A stretch of 64,000 nt of DNA from NCBI RefSeq assembly GCF_026157105.1, contig NZ_JANPVQ010000001.1, positions 551,501 through 615,500 on the forward strand, in the 5' to 3' direction. The notes beneath the pieces are model-generated. The model searched no databases. It saw nothing but the letters and a program-made list of their open reading frames with translations, and was not told where the DNA came from. A program made the position numbers and the translations under genes. Below are positions 38,519 through 47,262 of the stretch, one piece after another (the stretch's first letter is position 1; each line of letters begins with the position of its first letter). This stretch comes from Sphingomicrobium marinum. Lineage in GTDB: Bacteria; Pseudomonadota; Alphaproteobacteria; Sphingomonadales; Sphingomonadaceae.

Positions 38519-40663
38519 ATGAGTCGTACCGCAGGCCTGTTGGCCGCCACCGCCATTTTTGTCACCGCACCGGCATTCGCCAGCGACAGTCGCGATGCGG
38601 GCTTCGCCGATGCAGAGCCGGGCGATCCGATCATCGTTACCGGCGTCCGTGACGGCTATGGCACCGACCGCACCAGTACTGCGACCAAGACCGATAGCGA
38701 TCTCAACGACGTCCCCCAGGCGGTCAGCATCATCACCGCCGAGAAGATCAATGACCAGGCGCTGCGTTCGATCAGCGATATCGTCCGCTTCGTTCCGGGC
38801 GTCACGGCCAGTGCGGGTGAGGGGCACCGCGACCAGCTTGCCATCCGCGGCCAGTATACGACCGCGGACTTCTTTTCGGACGGGCTTCGCGATGACGTGC
38901 AGCACTATCGCGGTCTCTACAATGTCGAGCGGGTCGAGGTCGTCAAGGGACCCAATGCGCTGATCTTCGGCCGTGGCGGCGGCGGCGGCATCGTCAATCG
39001 CGTCATCAAGCGGCCGTTCGACGATTACGCCGTGTCTGGCGCCGTGTCGCTCGACAATGAGGGCGCGGGCTTCGTGGAAATCGATGCCAATAGCCCGCTC
39101 GGGCAGGACATTTCGGGTCGTCTGACGGCGACCTACGAACGGTTCGATAACTTTCGCGACATCGAAGGTGACCGCATCGGCGTCAATCCGACGCTGGCTT
39201 TCCAGATCGCGCCCGATACGCGGCTCGATGTCGGCTATGAATACGCCGAGGACCAGCGCGACGTCGACCGCGGCCTGCCCAGCGCGTTCGATGGTACGCT
39301 CGCCAACCCCGCTCGTGCGATTGAAGGGTTCGACGAGACCTTCTTCGGCGTGCGCGGCGTCAACCGGACCGCGCTGACCAAGCATGTGTTCGACGCGAAG
39401 CTGGGCCACGATTTCAGCGACACGCTAAGCGTCACCTCCAAATTGCTCTGGGGCGACTATGACAAGCTCTATCGCAACGCCTTGCCGATCAGCCCGGTCA
39501 CCGACATCGATGGCACCCCCAGCGTCCAGATCGAAAGCTATGAGGATGTGACGCTGCGCCGCAATTTCCTGTGGCAGAACGATCTGGTCGCCGAGTTTGC
39601 GACCGGCGGCGTTGGCCACACGCTGCTTGTCGGCGTGGATTTTGCCGACCAGGGGACCGATGCGGCGCGTCTGCGCGGCTTCTTCGACACCCTGCCGCCC
39701 GAGGACACGCAGACCAGCGGACGCCGCACCTTCGTGCCGCTGGCTGATCCGGTCGCGATCCCCCCGATCACTTTCCGCGGTGGATCGGGCGAGCGCGCGG
39801 CGCGTAGCGATGTCGAGAATTTCGGTATTTACATTCAGGACCAGATCGCGGTGGGCGACCATGTCGAGATCATTGCTGGCCTGCGCCACGATTGGCTCGA
39901 CATTCGGGTGCAGGATTTCATCGGCGATACGGATCTCAGCCGCTCGGACGATTTGCTGAGCCCGCGCTTGGGCGTCGTGGTGAAGCCGACAGAGGATGTC
40001 AGCCTGTGGGCGAGCTGGGCACGAAGCTACCTTCCGCAATCGGGCGACCAGTTTAACAGCCTGTCACCCACCGACGCTGCGCTGAAGCCCGAAAAGTTCA
40101 CCAACCAGGAAATCGGCATCAAGTATCGGGCCTTCGACACGCTCGACATCACGCTTGCCGCCTATCGGCTCGACCGCGAAAACACGACCGCCCTCGATCC
40201 GCTTTCGAGCGAGATCGTGCTGACTGGCGCGCAGCGTTCTGAAGGGGTCGAGCTCGAGGTGCAGGGCAAGGTCGGCGCGCTGTCGGTCACCGGCGGCCTC
40301 GCCTTCCAGAACGCCGAGATCACCGAGGACACGACGTCGGCCCCGGCCGGCCGCGCCGTTCCATTCTCGCCCGATTTCCAGGCATCGCTGTGGGGTCGTT
40401 ACGACATCCGCGATGGGCTCGGCATCGGTGTCGGCATCAGTCACCAGTCGGACATTTTCGCGAGCATTTCGAACGAGGTCGTGGTCGACGGGTTTACCCG
40501 CGTCGATGCGGCGGCATTTTATGATGTCAGCGACAATGTCGCGCTGCAGGTCAACGTCGACAACCTGTTCGATGAGGACGCGATCGCACTCGCCTACAAC
40601 GACAACAACCTCTACCCGATCGCGCCGCGGACGGTTCGCGGTACGCTACGCTTCGCCTTCTAG
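38519..40663 (+). CDS. TonB-dependent siderophore receptor
   Basis: A 714-aa outer-membrane receptor of the TIGR01783 siderophore group. A signal peptide (about residues 1-22, ending APAFA) is followed by the plug domain: VPQAVSIITAEKINDQALRSI, DIVRFVPGV and the conserved GRGGGGGIVNRV segment. A 22-strand-type barrel runs to the terminal RGTLRFAF with C-terminal Phe. The gene lies alone behind a Fur-box-like site, so iron regulation is likely. The specific siderophore cannot be told. Confidence 0.9.
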   Translation: MSRTAGLLAATAIFVTAPAFASDSRDAGFADAEPGDPIIVTGVRDGYGTDRTSTATKTDSDLNDVPQAVSIITAEKINDQALRSISDIVRFVPGVTASAGEGHRDQLAIRGQYTTADFFSDGLRDDVQHYRGLYNVERVEVVKGPNALIFGRGGGGGIVNRVIKRPFDDYAVSGAVSLDNEGAGFVEIDANSPLGQDISGRLTATYERFDNFRDIEGDRIGVNPTLAFQIAPDTRLDVGYEYAEDQRDVDRGLPSAFDGTLANPARAIEGFDETFFGVRGVNRTALTKHVFDAKLGHDFSDTLSVTSKLLWGDYDKLYRNALPISPVTDIDGTPSVQIESYEDVTLRRNFLWQNDLVAEFATGGVGHTLLVGVDFADQGTDAARLRGFFDTLPPEDTQTSGRRTFVPLADPVAIPPITFRGGSGERAARSDVENFGIYIQDQIAVGDHVEIIAGLRHDWLDIRVQDFIGDTDLSRSDDLLSPRLGVVVKPTEDVSLWASWARSYLPQSGDQFNSLSPTDAALKPEKFTNQEIGIKYRAFDTLDITLAAYRLDRENTTALDPLSSEIVLTGAQRSEGVELEVQGKVGALSVTGGLAFQNAEITEDTTSAPAGRAVPFSPDFQASLWGRYDIRDGLGIGVGISHQSDIFASISNEVVVDGFTRVDAAAFYDVSDNVALQVNVDNLFDEDAIALAYNDNNLYPIAPRTVRGTLRFAF

Positions 40664-42099
40664 GCGGCGAGCGCGGCGGCGCGGTCGGCGGCGCGCTTGA
40701 GATCATCGATGAACCGTGCGCGCTGCTCGGCGCGCGCGGCTTCGTCGGGAAGCCGCAAGAGATAGCTTGGGTGGATGGTGACCATCCCGGTCCCGCCGCC
40801 CGGAAGCGCCAGTTCCTCGCCGCGCACCTTGCTGATCGTCACCGTTTTGCCGGTGATCGAGCGGGCCGCGGTGGCGCCAAGCGCAAGCGTGAGCCCCGGT
40901 TGGACGAGTTCGCGTTCGGCTTCCACCCACCAGCGATAATGCTCTATATCGCCGGCCGTCGGCTTGGCGTGAATGCGTTTCTTGCCGCGCTGGACGAACT
41001 TGAAGCGCTTGACGGCATTGGTGACGTACAATTCGCTGCGCTCGATCCCTGCACGTTCGAGCATTTCGTCGAGCAGCTGGCCGGCGGGGCCGACGAAGGG
41101 CTGCCCGGCCTTGTCCTCTTCATCGCCTGGCTGTTCGCCCACGAGCATCAGCGCTGCATTGCGATTGCCCTCACCGAAGACGAGCTGCGTTCCGCTGTTG
41201 GTTCTGTCGGTGCCGTGGCGTTCGCGCGCCAGCTTCGCAAGTTCTTCCCAAGAGGCGATTGGGGCGGCGGTATCGAGCAGGCTCTCCTGCGCGCGGCTGG
41301 TTTCGATCATCGCCGCCTCGCGCGCCTGCGCAGAGGCGAGCAACTCGCCGATCGCTTCGGTTTCCGGCATGTTTTTCCAGTATTTCTTGGGCATTTCGGC
41401 GGTCATAGCTTTCACCTTCACCCGCGCGGGATTGAAGATCGATTTGTAATAGGTCTTCCACGTCTCCTCGACCGGATCTCCGCCTGGCGCGTCCGCCTTG
41501 GTCGCGCCCGGGCTTTCGCGCAGCGTCTCGCCATCCCAATGAATGCAAAGCTGCGGGGTCAAAATCGACCAGCGCATGTTGGTGAAGCGGCGCATGAAGA
41601 AACCGGCTTCGCGCCGCACGATATAATTATCGGGTTCGAACCACGCGACCATGCGTTCGCCGTCTTCATCTTCCACTTCGCGAAAGCGGACGAAAGCGTG
41701 CATCTTGTGCGCATCGCGGCGCACTTCCTTTTCCATTTTGCGGAGGCGATCGAGGAGCGGATCGGCGCGATCCTCCATCGCGCGGCGATTGGTGCGCAGT
41801 TTCCACAACATCGCATATAGCAAGCTGAAGCGTTCGGGATCGCGGTGGCAGATCACCGTTGTAGCCAGACCGATAAAAGACTTGGGTACGGAAAATCCGC
41901 CTCCCGACGGTGCGGGAGGCGGCTGCGAGCCGAACAGTTCGTCGGTTTGCCCCTCCACCGTCCAAGTGACGGCTTCGGGCGGCACGCCGGCCTCGGCAAG
42001 GCCGCGGGCGGCATCGCGCCACCCTGCAAAATCATCCTGCCGATCGAGCGCGACGCGATGAATATCGATCTGCGGCCCGTCGGGCAGGATGCGTGTCAT
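40660..42099 (-). CDS. DUF4130-UdgX fusion with cysteine-free glycosylase domain
   Basis: A 479-aa fusion. Residues ~1-255 match the SAM-linked DUF4130/TIGR03915-type DNA-metabolism domain (AFVRFREVED...AWFEPDNYIVRR). Residues ~280-479 match uracil-DNA glycosylase family 4/UdgX (TIGR03914): GEQPGDEEDKAGQPFVGPAG (321-340), TIHPSYLLR, and the UdgX-specific loop KRIH with His377, the residue that forms a covalent bond to uracil-derived DNA in mycobacterial UdgX. Family members bind a [4Fe-4S] cluster through cysteines, but the expected positions here are Arg294, Thr297 and Tyr388, and the glycosylase part contains no Cys. It is translationally coupled to the upstream HHE gene. Confidence 0.87.
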   Translation of the reverse strand: MTRILPDGPQIDIHRVALDRQDDFAGWRDAARGLAEAGVPPEAVTWTVEGQTDELFGSQPPPAPSGGGFSVPKSFIGLATTVICHRDPERFSLLYAMLWKLRTNRRAMEDRADPLLDRLRKMEKEVRRDAHKMHAFVRFREVEDEDGERMVAWFEPDNYIVRREAGFFMRRFTNMRWSILTPQLCIHWDGETLRESPGATKADAPGGDPVEETWKTYYKSIFNPARVKVKAMTAEMPKKYWKNMPETEAIGELLASAQAREAAMIETSRAQESLLDTAAPIASWEELAKLARERHGTDRTNSGTQLVFGEGNRNAALMLVGEQPGDEEDKAGQPFVGPAGQLLDEMLERAGIERSELYVTNAVKRFKFVQRGKKRIHAKPTAGDIEHYRWWVEAERELVQPGLTLALGATAARSITGKTVTISKVRGEELALPGGGTGMVTIHPSYLLRLPDEAARAEQRARFIDDLKRAADRAAALAA

Positions 42100-42584
42100 T
42101 ATTCGCGATCGTCTTCCATATCGACGCCCTCGAGCGCGCGCTGATATTCCGCAGGCTTGCGCTCCTCGAACTTCTTGGCGAGCTCGACTTCCTTTTCCTT
42201 GGTCAGCCCTTCTTCGGCCGCCGGGAACATGTCCTGCTCTTCCTCATCGATATGATGGAGATAGTCGTGCTTGAGCTTCTTGAACTTCTCCATCCACTCG
42301 GGCGAGCTCGGGTCAAGGTCGGCGATTTCGGCCATAAGTTCGTCGAGTTCATGATGCTCGGCAACCGAGTGCTGGCCATCGTGGCGCAGTTCCGGCTTGG
42401 CGAGCATGGTGGAATAGAGCGTCTCTTCTTCCGCCGCGGCATGCGCGGTCACCTCGGTACGGAAACTCTCGAAAAGCTGCTTGCGCTCGTCATTATTGTC
42501 GGTGGCGCTTTCGATGCGGTTGAGCAGCTCGCGATGCTTGTCGTGGTCTTTTTCAAGCTGCGTGAAAATAGTCGTGTCGGTCAT
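42099..42584 (-). CDS. hemerythrin-like HHE domain protein
   Basis: A 161-aa cytosolic four-helix protein of the HHE/hemerythrin family. Candidate di-iron ligands are present in order: H14/H17, H48-x3-E52, H77/H78 and H110-H111 with E115. Such proteins bind O2, NO or iron and often act in sensing or metal and oxidative-stress defence. The ATG at 42584 has a GAGGAA site upstream. The stop overlaps the start of the DUF4130-UdgX gene by one base, and the radical SAM gene lies just upstream on the same strand. Confidence 0.88.
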   Translation of the reverse strand: MTDTTIFTQLEKDHDKHRELLNRIESATDNNDERKQLFESFRTEVTAHAAAEEETLYSTMLAKPELRHDGQHSVAEHHELDELMAEIADLDPSSPEWMEKFKKLKHDYLHHIDEEEQDMFPAAEEGLTKEKEVELAKKFEERKPAEYQRALEGVDMEDDRE

Positions 42585-42634
42585 AAATCTTCCTCGCAAT
42601 AATTGGCTAACCAACGGAAATCAGCCGCTTTGGT

Positions 42635-43897
42635 TCAGATCGACGCGATGGAATGCGGAGTGAACAGGTCAAGTTGCGACGGTGCGGGAAGGAGCATGGA
42701 CTTAAGGTCAGCCCGGTCAGTCAGCAGCGTCGGGCGCCAGTCGGCGGCAACGATGAAGGGCCTGATCTTCTTGAGGCTGACGGTCAGGCGCGCCACGTCA
42801 TCGAGGCGCAATGAGCGATGCCGCCGCGACGACAGAATGCGCCCGACCGCCTTGGTGCCCAGGCCCGGGACGCGAAGAAGCTGCTCGCGCGTCGCTCGAT
42901 TGACGTCGACCGGAAACTGTTCGCGAAACTTGAGCGCCCAGGCGAGCTTGGGATCGATGTCGAGCGGCAGCATGCCCTTTTCATCGGTCGCCGCGACAAC
43001 TTCGTCCGGCGTGAAGCCGTAAAAGCGCATCAGCCAGTCCGACTGGTAGAGACGATGTTCGCGCATCAATGGCGGGCGCTGCAATGGCAGGACGGCGCTC
43101 GGTTCGGGAATGGGCGAAAAGGCGCTGTAATAGACGCGGCGCAGGCCGAAGCGGTCATACAGCCCCTTGGCGCGCGTCACGATGGCGCCATCATTGGCAT
43201 CGTCGGCGCCCACGATCATCTGGGTCGACTGGCCGCCCGGCGCGAAGCGCGGCGCAGAACGGTATTTCTTGCGCGCGTCCTTATTGTCGAGGATCGCGAG
43301 CTTGGTATCGCCCATCGCGCCTTCGATGCGCTTGTCGTCCTTTTCGGGGGCGAGCCGCTGGAGCCCCGCACGCGTGGGCAATTCGACGTTGATCGACACG
43401 CGATCGGCGTGGAGCCCCGCCTGGTGCACCAGTTCAGGATCCGCGTCGGGAATGGTTTTGAGATGGATGTAACCGCGAAAATCATGATCCTCGCGCAGGC
43501 TACGGGCGACCTCGACCAATTGCTCCATCGTATAGTTGCTCGAACCGATGATGCCTGAGGAAAGGAACAGCCCCTCGATATAGTTGCGCTTGTAGAAATT
43601 GAGCGTCAGCTGGACGACCTCTTCGGCTGTGAAGCGGGCGCGGCGGACATTGCTGCTCTTGCGGTTGATGCAATAATGGCAGTCGAAGATGCAGCTGTTG
43701 GTGAGCAGTATCTTGAGGAGGCTGATACAGCGGCCGTCGGGCGCATAGGCATGGCAAATTCCCATGCCCTCGGTCGAGCCCATACCCTTGCCGCCGCGGC
43801 TATCGCGCTTGGATGACCCCGACGACGCGCACGACGCATCGTATTTCGCCGCATCGGCGAGAATCGCAAGCTTCTGACGAGTATCGAGGTGGGCCAT
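42635..43897 (-). CDS. putative DNA modification/repair radical SAM protein (TIGR03916-type)
   Basis: A 420-aa radical SAM enzyme of the rSAM_link_UDG type. The cluster motif is C69-x3-C73-x2-C76 (NSCIFDCHYC). Typical family features are the N-terminal KLAILADAAKYDASC and MGICHAY, FLSSGIIGSSNYTMEQL, and a C-terminal helix-hairpin-helix (LLRVPGLGTKAVGRILSSRR) suited to DNA binding. Members sit beside TIGR03915/TIGR03914 partners, as here, and their chemistry is unknown. The start at 43897 gives the family-typical length. The longer frame to 43948 adds a non-conserved segment. Confidence 0.88.
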   Translation of the reverse strand: MAHLDTRQKLAILADAAKYDASCASSGSSKRDSRGGKGMGSTEGMGICHAYAPDGRCISLLKILLTNSCIFDCHYCINRKSSNVRRARFTAEEVVQLTLNFYKRNYIEGLFLSSGIIGSSNYTMEQLVEVARSLREDHDFRGYIHLKTIPDADPELVHQAGLHADRVSINVELPTRAGLQRLAPEKDDKRIEGAMGDTKLAILDNKDARKKYRSAPRFAPGGQSTQMIVGADDANDGAIVTRAKGLYDRFGLRRVYYSAFSPIPEPSAVLPLQRPPLMREHRLYQSDWLMRFYGFTPDEVVAATDEKGMLPLDIDPKLAWALKFREQFPVDVNRATREQLLRVPGLGTKAVGRILSSRRHRSLRLDDVARLTVSLKKIRPFIVAADWRPTLLTDRADLKSMLLPAPSQLDLFTPHSIASI

Positions 43898-44034
43898 ATG
43901 TTCACCATACGTTCTATCCCGTGGAGAGAAAAGACCGATGCCCGACACAAGCGCAAAAAACCGCCGGTCGATTGGCGTCTTGCCTTTGCCCGCCTAGCCA
44001 GTAGCTTCGCCGCGACTTTGACAGGGAGACCCTC

Positions 44035-45780
44035 ATGCGCCTTTCGCTTCTCGCCGCCGCTTCACTGCTTGCCATCGCGGCGCCGGCTTTCGCCACGCCG
44101 CAGGAAGATTTCGAGGATCTCACCGATCGCTACTGGGAATATGTGAAGCAGGAAAATCCGACGCTGGCGTCGTCGGTTGGCGACAAGCGCTATGACGACA
44201 AATTGTGGGATTCCAGCCTCGCCGCGATGGATCGCCAGGCAGCGCAGGCGCAGGCCTTTCTTGATGAACTGAACGCGATCCCATCGGATGAACTGGACGC
44301 GGACACGCAGGTCGCCAAGGCAATCCTGATGCGGAGCCTTTCGGAGACGGTGGAGGCCAATAGCTATGGGCAACGCCTGATGCTCTTTACCAATCGCGGC
44401 GGCTGGCACCAGTCGATTGCAGGGCTGGGGCGTAACCTCGTCTTCGAAAATGCGCAGGATTACGAAAATTATCTTGCGCGGCTCGCGGCGTATCCGAAGC
44501 TCAATGCCGATGCGATCGCCGTATCGCGCATGGCGGTGAAAGGCGGCTACACCTTGCCGTGCGTAGCGCTCGACGATTTCGCGGAATCAATTACCGGCGT
44601 CATCCCGGAGGATGCCACGCAAAGCCGACTGTACGAACCTTTCCGCCGCGAAGCCCCTGCCAACATCGATTCCGGTCAATGGGCCGACCTGCAAGCGCGG
44701 GCGCAAGCCTTGATCGATACTGAGCTGCGCGCGGCGTATGCGACGCACGCCGAGTGGTACGTCAACGATTACGAGTGCAGCGATCAGGTCGGCATCTCGA
44801 ACCAGCCGGGCGGGCGCGAATATTATGATTTCCGCATCCGCCAGATGACCACGACGGGCATGTCGGCGGACGAAATTCACGCGCTCGGCCTGTCCGAAGT
44901 CGCCCGCATTCGCGCCGAGATGGAGCAGGTCGCGGCAAGCGCAGGATTTGCCACGCGCGAAGCCTTCATCGAAGACCTGCGCACCAACCCCGTCTACTAC
45001 GCCAAGACGCCCGAAGAGCTGATGCAATATGTCGCGCGCGAAGCGAAGAAGATCGACGGGCTGATGCCGACATTGTTCGGTTTCCTGCCGTGTCTGCCCT
45101 ACGGCATTCGCGAAATTCCGGCGGAAATCGCGCCGGGCACGACGACCGCTTATTATAATCCGGGCAGCCCGGAGCTCGGCATTGCGGGCACCTACTACGT
45201 CAACACGTCAAAACTCGACCAGCGTCCGCTGTGGGAAGTGCCCGCGCTGACGGTGCATGAAGGCGTGCCGGGCCATCACCACCAGATCTCGATCCAGCAG
45301 GAGCTGGACATGCCCGAATGGCGCAAGAACGGCACCTTCTTCACTGCCTTCGTCGAAGGCTGGGGTCTCTATTCGGAGCGGCTCGGGATCGAGATGGGGC
45401 TGTATGACACGCCCGCCAAGGACATGGGCCGCCTAAGCTACGAAATGTGGCGCGCGGCGCGACTGGTGGTCGATACCGGGCTGCACAGCAAGGGCTGGTC
45501 CAAACAGCAGGCGATCGATTTCATGCTCGACAACACGGCGCTCAGCCCCGCCAATATCGAGGCCGAGGTCAATCGCTACATTTCATGGCCGGGGCAGGCG
45601 CTCGCTTACAAGATCGGCGAATTGAAGATTCGCGAACTGCGTACCCGCGCCGGCGAGATGCTGGGCGACGATTTCGACCTACGCGAATTCCACGATGTCG
45701 TGCTGGGACAGGGCAGCGTCCCGCTCGACGTGCTGGAAATGCAGGTGATGGCCTGGGTCGAGGCCAAGCAGGGCGAATAG
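44035..45780 (+). CDS. DUF885-family metallopeptidase-like protein
   Basis: A 581-aa exported protein with a signal peptide ending near residue 20 (APAFA). DUF885 members are related to zinc-dependent peptidases, and the candidate metal motif HEGVPGHHHQ (near residue 408) is present. FVEGWGLYSERLG and YISWPGQALAYKIGELKI are family hallmarks. The enzyme should act in the periplasm. It is divergent from the radical SAM gene (137 bp apart) and ends 2 bp from a convergent small gene. Confidence 0.87.
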   Translation: MRLSLLAAASLLAIAAPAFATPQEDFEDLTDRYWEYVKQENPTLASSVGDKRYDDKLWDSSLAAMDRQAAQAQAFLDELNAIPSDELDADTQVAKAILMRSLSETVEANSYGQRLMLFTNRGGWHQSIAGLGRNLVFENAQDYENYLARLAAYPKLNADAIAVSRMAVKGGYTLPCVALDDFAESITGVIPEDATQSRLYEPFRREAPANIDSGQWADLQARAQALIDTELRAAYATHAEWYVNDYECSDQVGISNQPGGREYYDFRIRQMTTTGMSADEIHALGLSEVARIRAEMEQVAASAGFATREAFIEDLRTNPVYYAKTPEELMQYVAREAKKIDGLMPTLFGFLPCLPYGIREIPAEIAPGTTTAYYNPGSPELGIAGTYYVNTSKLDQRPLWEVPALTVHEGVPGHHHQISIQQELDMPEWRKNGTFFTAFVEGWGLYSERLGIEMGLYDTPAKDMGRLSYEMWRAARLVVDTGLHSKGWSKQQAIDFMLDNTALSPANIEAEVNRYISWPGQALAYKIGELKIRELRTRAGEMLGDDFDLREFHDVVLGQGSVPLDVLEMQVMAWVEAKQGE

Positions 45781-45782
45781 GC

Positions 45783-46181
45783 CTACTGCTCGGGCGCGGT
45801 CTCGTCTTCCTCGAGCGCCTCGCGGCGCGCGGTCGCTTCGTCGATTTCCTGCTGCAGGCAGCCTTGGGCGGCGGCGGGGCCGACCGCGCTGCACTGCGGA
45901 ATGCCCGTCACGTTTTCGCGTTCGAGATATTGCACGCGCGCGGCCCAGCTTTGACGCGCTGGATCGGTGGCGGGCGGCGAGGCGCGGAATTCCTGCGGAA
46001 TGCGATAGCGGTCCTCTTCCGGGCGGCGGCGGCAGACGACGACTTCGTCTTCGCTGGCGCGCGGGCAGGGATCGTCGCCGTAGACGATGACTTCAAGCTG
46101 CTGGCTTTGCGCCGAGGCGGGCGTGGCGAGCGCGAAGATCGCGGCTGCGGGAGCGCCAAGCGCCAGTACCAATTTCGACAT
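45783..46181 (-). CDS. small periplasmic cysteine protein, paralogue of the gene at 61-411
   Basis: A 132-aa protein with a clear signal peptide (cleavage after ASA, about residue 24). The mature part has C-P-R-A-S-E-D-E-V-V-V-C, a helical middle, then C-S-A-V-G-P and G-C, the same two cysteine patches as the protein encoded at 61-411. The ATG at 46181 is preferred because AAAGGA lies 6 nt before it; the upstream ATG at 46187 sits directly on that site. It probably ends the nadD-to-coq7 transcription unit. Confidence 0.7.
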   Translation of the reverse strand: MSKLVLALGAPAAAIFALATPASAQSQQLEVIVYGDDPCPRASEDEVVVCRRRPEEDRYRIPQEFRASPPATDPARQSWAARVQYLERENVTGIPQCSAVGPAAAQGCLQQEIDEATARREALEEDETAPEQ

Positions 46182-46225
46182 CGTCATTCCTTTCGTGACG
46201 CCAAGGCAGGGCCAAGCCCTGATAG

Positions 46226-46762
46226 CTAAATTCGTTTCGACAGCGCAATTGCTGCCTTGCAGCCCAGCCGGATCACGCCGGTCAGCACGGGATAGGCAAT
46301 CGCTTCTTCGCTGCCATGTTCGCGCGCCGTGTCGCGATGTTCCAGTTCTTCTTCGCGGAACTGTGCGATATCCGCGCTGAGTTCGGGGTCGCTGTCGCCC
46401 AGCTGTTCCAATTGTTCGGCATAGTGAAGGTCGATCTCGGTTTCGACCGCATCGGTGCAGGCCATTGCAGCCTTGGGGCCAATGAGCGCGGTCGCTGCGC
46501 CCAGCGCAAAGCCGGCCACTTCCCAGAAGGGCTGTAGCGCCGTCGGGCGCACGCCGCGCTTGGCGATAAGTTCGTTAAAGCGGGCAAGGTGGCGTTCTTC
46601 CTGCGCGGCCATCTTGGCGATTTCATGCGCAGTGGGACCGCGATCACCCAGAACGGCCAATTGGCCGGCATAGATGCGGGTCGCGCCATATTCACCGGCC
46701 TGGTCGACGCGGATCATCGCATCGACGTCGGGTTTCGCATCGCCGGGTTGCCACGCGCTCAT
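46226..46762 (-). CDS. coq7: ubiquinone biosynthesis hydroxylase COQ7/Coq7
   Basis: A 178-aa di-iron hydroxylase for ubiquinone biosynthesis (demethoxyubiquinone hydroxylation). The conserved N-terminal IRVDQAGEYGATRIYAGQ, the QEERHLARF and the EEELEHRDTA motifs provide the metal ligands. Length fits the short Coq7 type. Start at 46762 gives a 4-nt overlap (ATGA) with dsbB. The longer frame to 46858 is non-conserved. Aerobic quinone synthesis fits the sdh and cytochrome c genes elsewhere in the window. Confidence 0.92.
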   Translation of the reverse strand: MSAWQPGDAKPDVDAMIRVDQAGEYGATRIYAGQLAVLGDRGPTAHEIAKMAAQEERHLARFNELIAKRGVRPTALQPFWEVAGFALGAATALIGPKAAMACTDAVETEIDLHYAEQLEQLGDSDPELSADIAQFREEELEHRDTAREHGSEEAIAYPVLTGVIRLGCKAAIALSKRI

Positions 46763-47262
46763 CGCGATCCTTTCTTCACGCCGATCAGGATCAATAGCGC
46801 CCCGATCAGCGAAATAGTTGCATTCCATGCGGCTAATGACAGTCCCATGAACGACCAAGGGATCTGGTCGCAGCGGACGATCGGCGCGGCCATGATCTCG
46901 GCCAGAAGGTCATCGGGATTGGTGGTGCCGCCGCCGACGGCGGTAGAACAGCCGGTAATACCTTCCCACCAGCCTTGCTCGACACCCGCGTGAAAGACAC
47001 CGATGGCGCCCGATGCGGCGATGGCCAGCGCGGCGAGGATGACGAGCGGCGTGCGCGCCTTGGGCACGACGAAAGCAAGAATGGCAAAGCCGATGGCGAT
47101 GGCATGCGGCCAGCGCTGCCAGATGCACATCTCGCACGGGTAGAGCCCGCCGACAAATTGCGAAAGAAGCGCGCCGCCCAGCAACCCGGCCGGGATCAGC
47201 AGGGCAAGCGCTCGGGCGCCAGCTGGGCTCAAGAGCCCTTTCGGCTCACGCTTTGCGAGCAT
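46759..47262 (-). CDS. dsbB: disulfide bond formation protein DsbB
   Basis: A 167-aa inner-membrane quinone reductase that re-oxidises DsbA. The first disulfide pair is C43-x-x-C46 (YPCEMCIWQRW) and the second comes in a periplasmic loop (ITGCSTAV...VRCDQIPWS). Four transmembrane helices are visible. It overlaps the upstream ctp gene by one base (TAATG) and the downstream coq7 by four. It probably serves the DsbA-like pair at 33.6-35.0 kb. Confidence 0.92.
   Translation of the reverse strand: MLAKREPKGLLSPAGARALALLIPAGLLGGALLSQFVGGLYPCEMCIWQRWPHAIAIGFAILAFVVPKARTPLVILAALAIAASGAIGVFHAGVEQGWWEGITGCSTAVGGGTTNPDDLLAEIMAAPIVRCDQIPWSFMGLSLAAWNATISLIGALLILIGVKKGSR

Noticed and set aside
46176-46226. 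Short stems around the start of the small periplasmic gene that might hide its ribosome-binding site
   Set aside because: Stems are only 5-6 bp and no alternative pairing or conservation can be shown.
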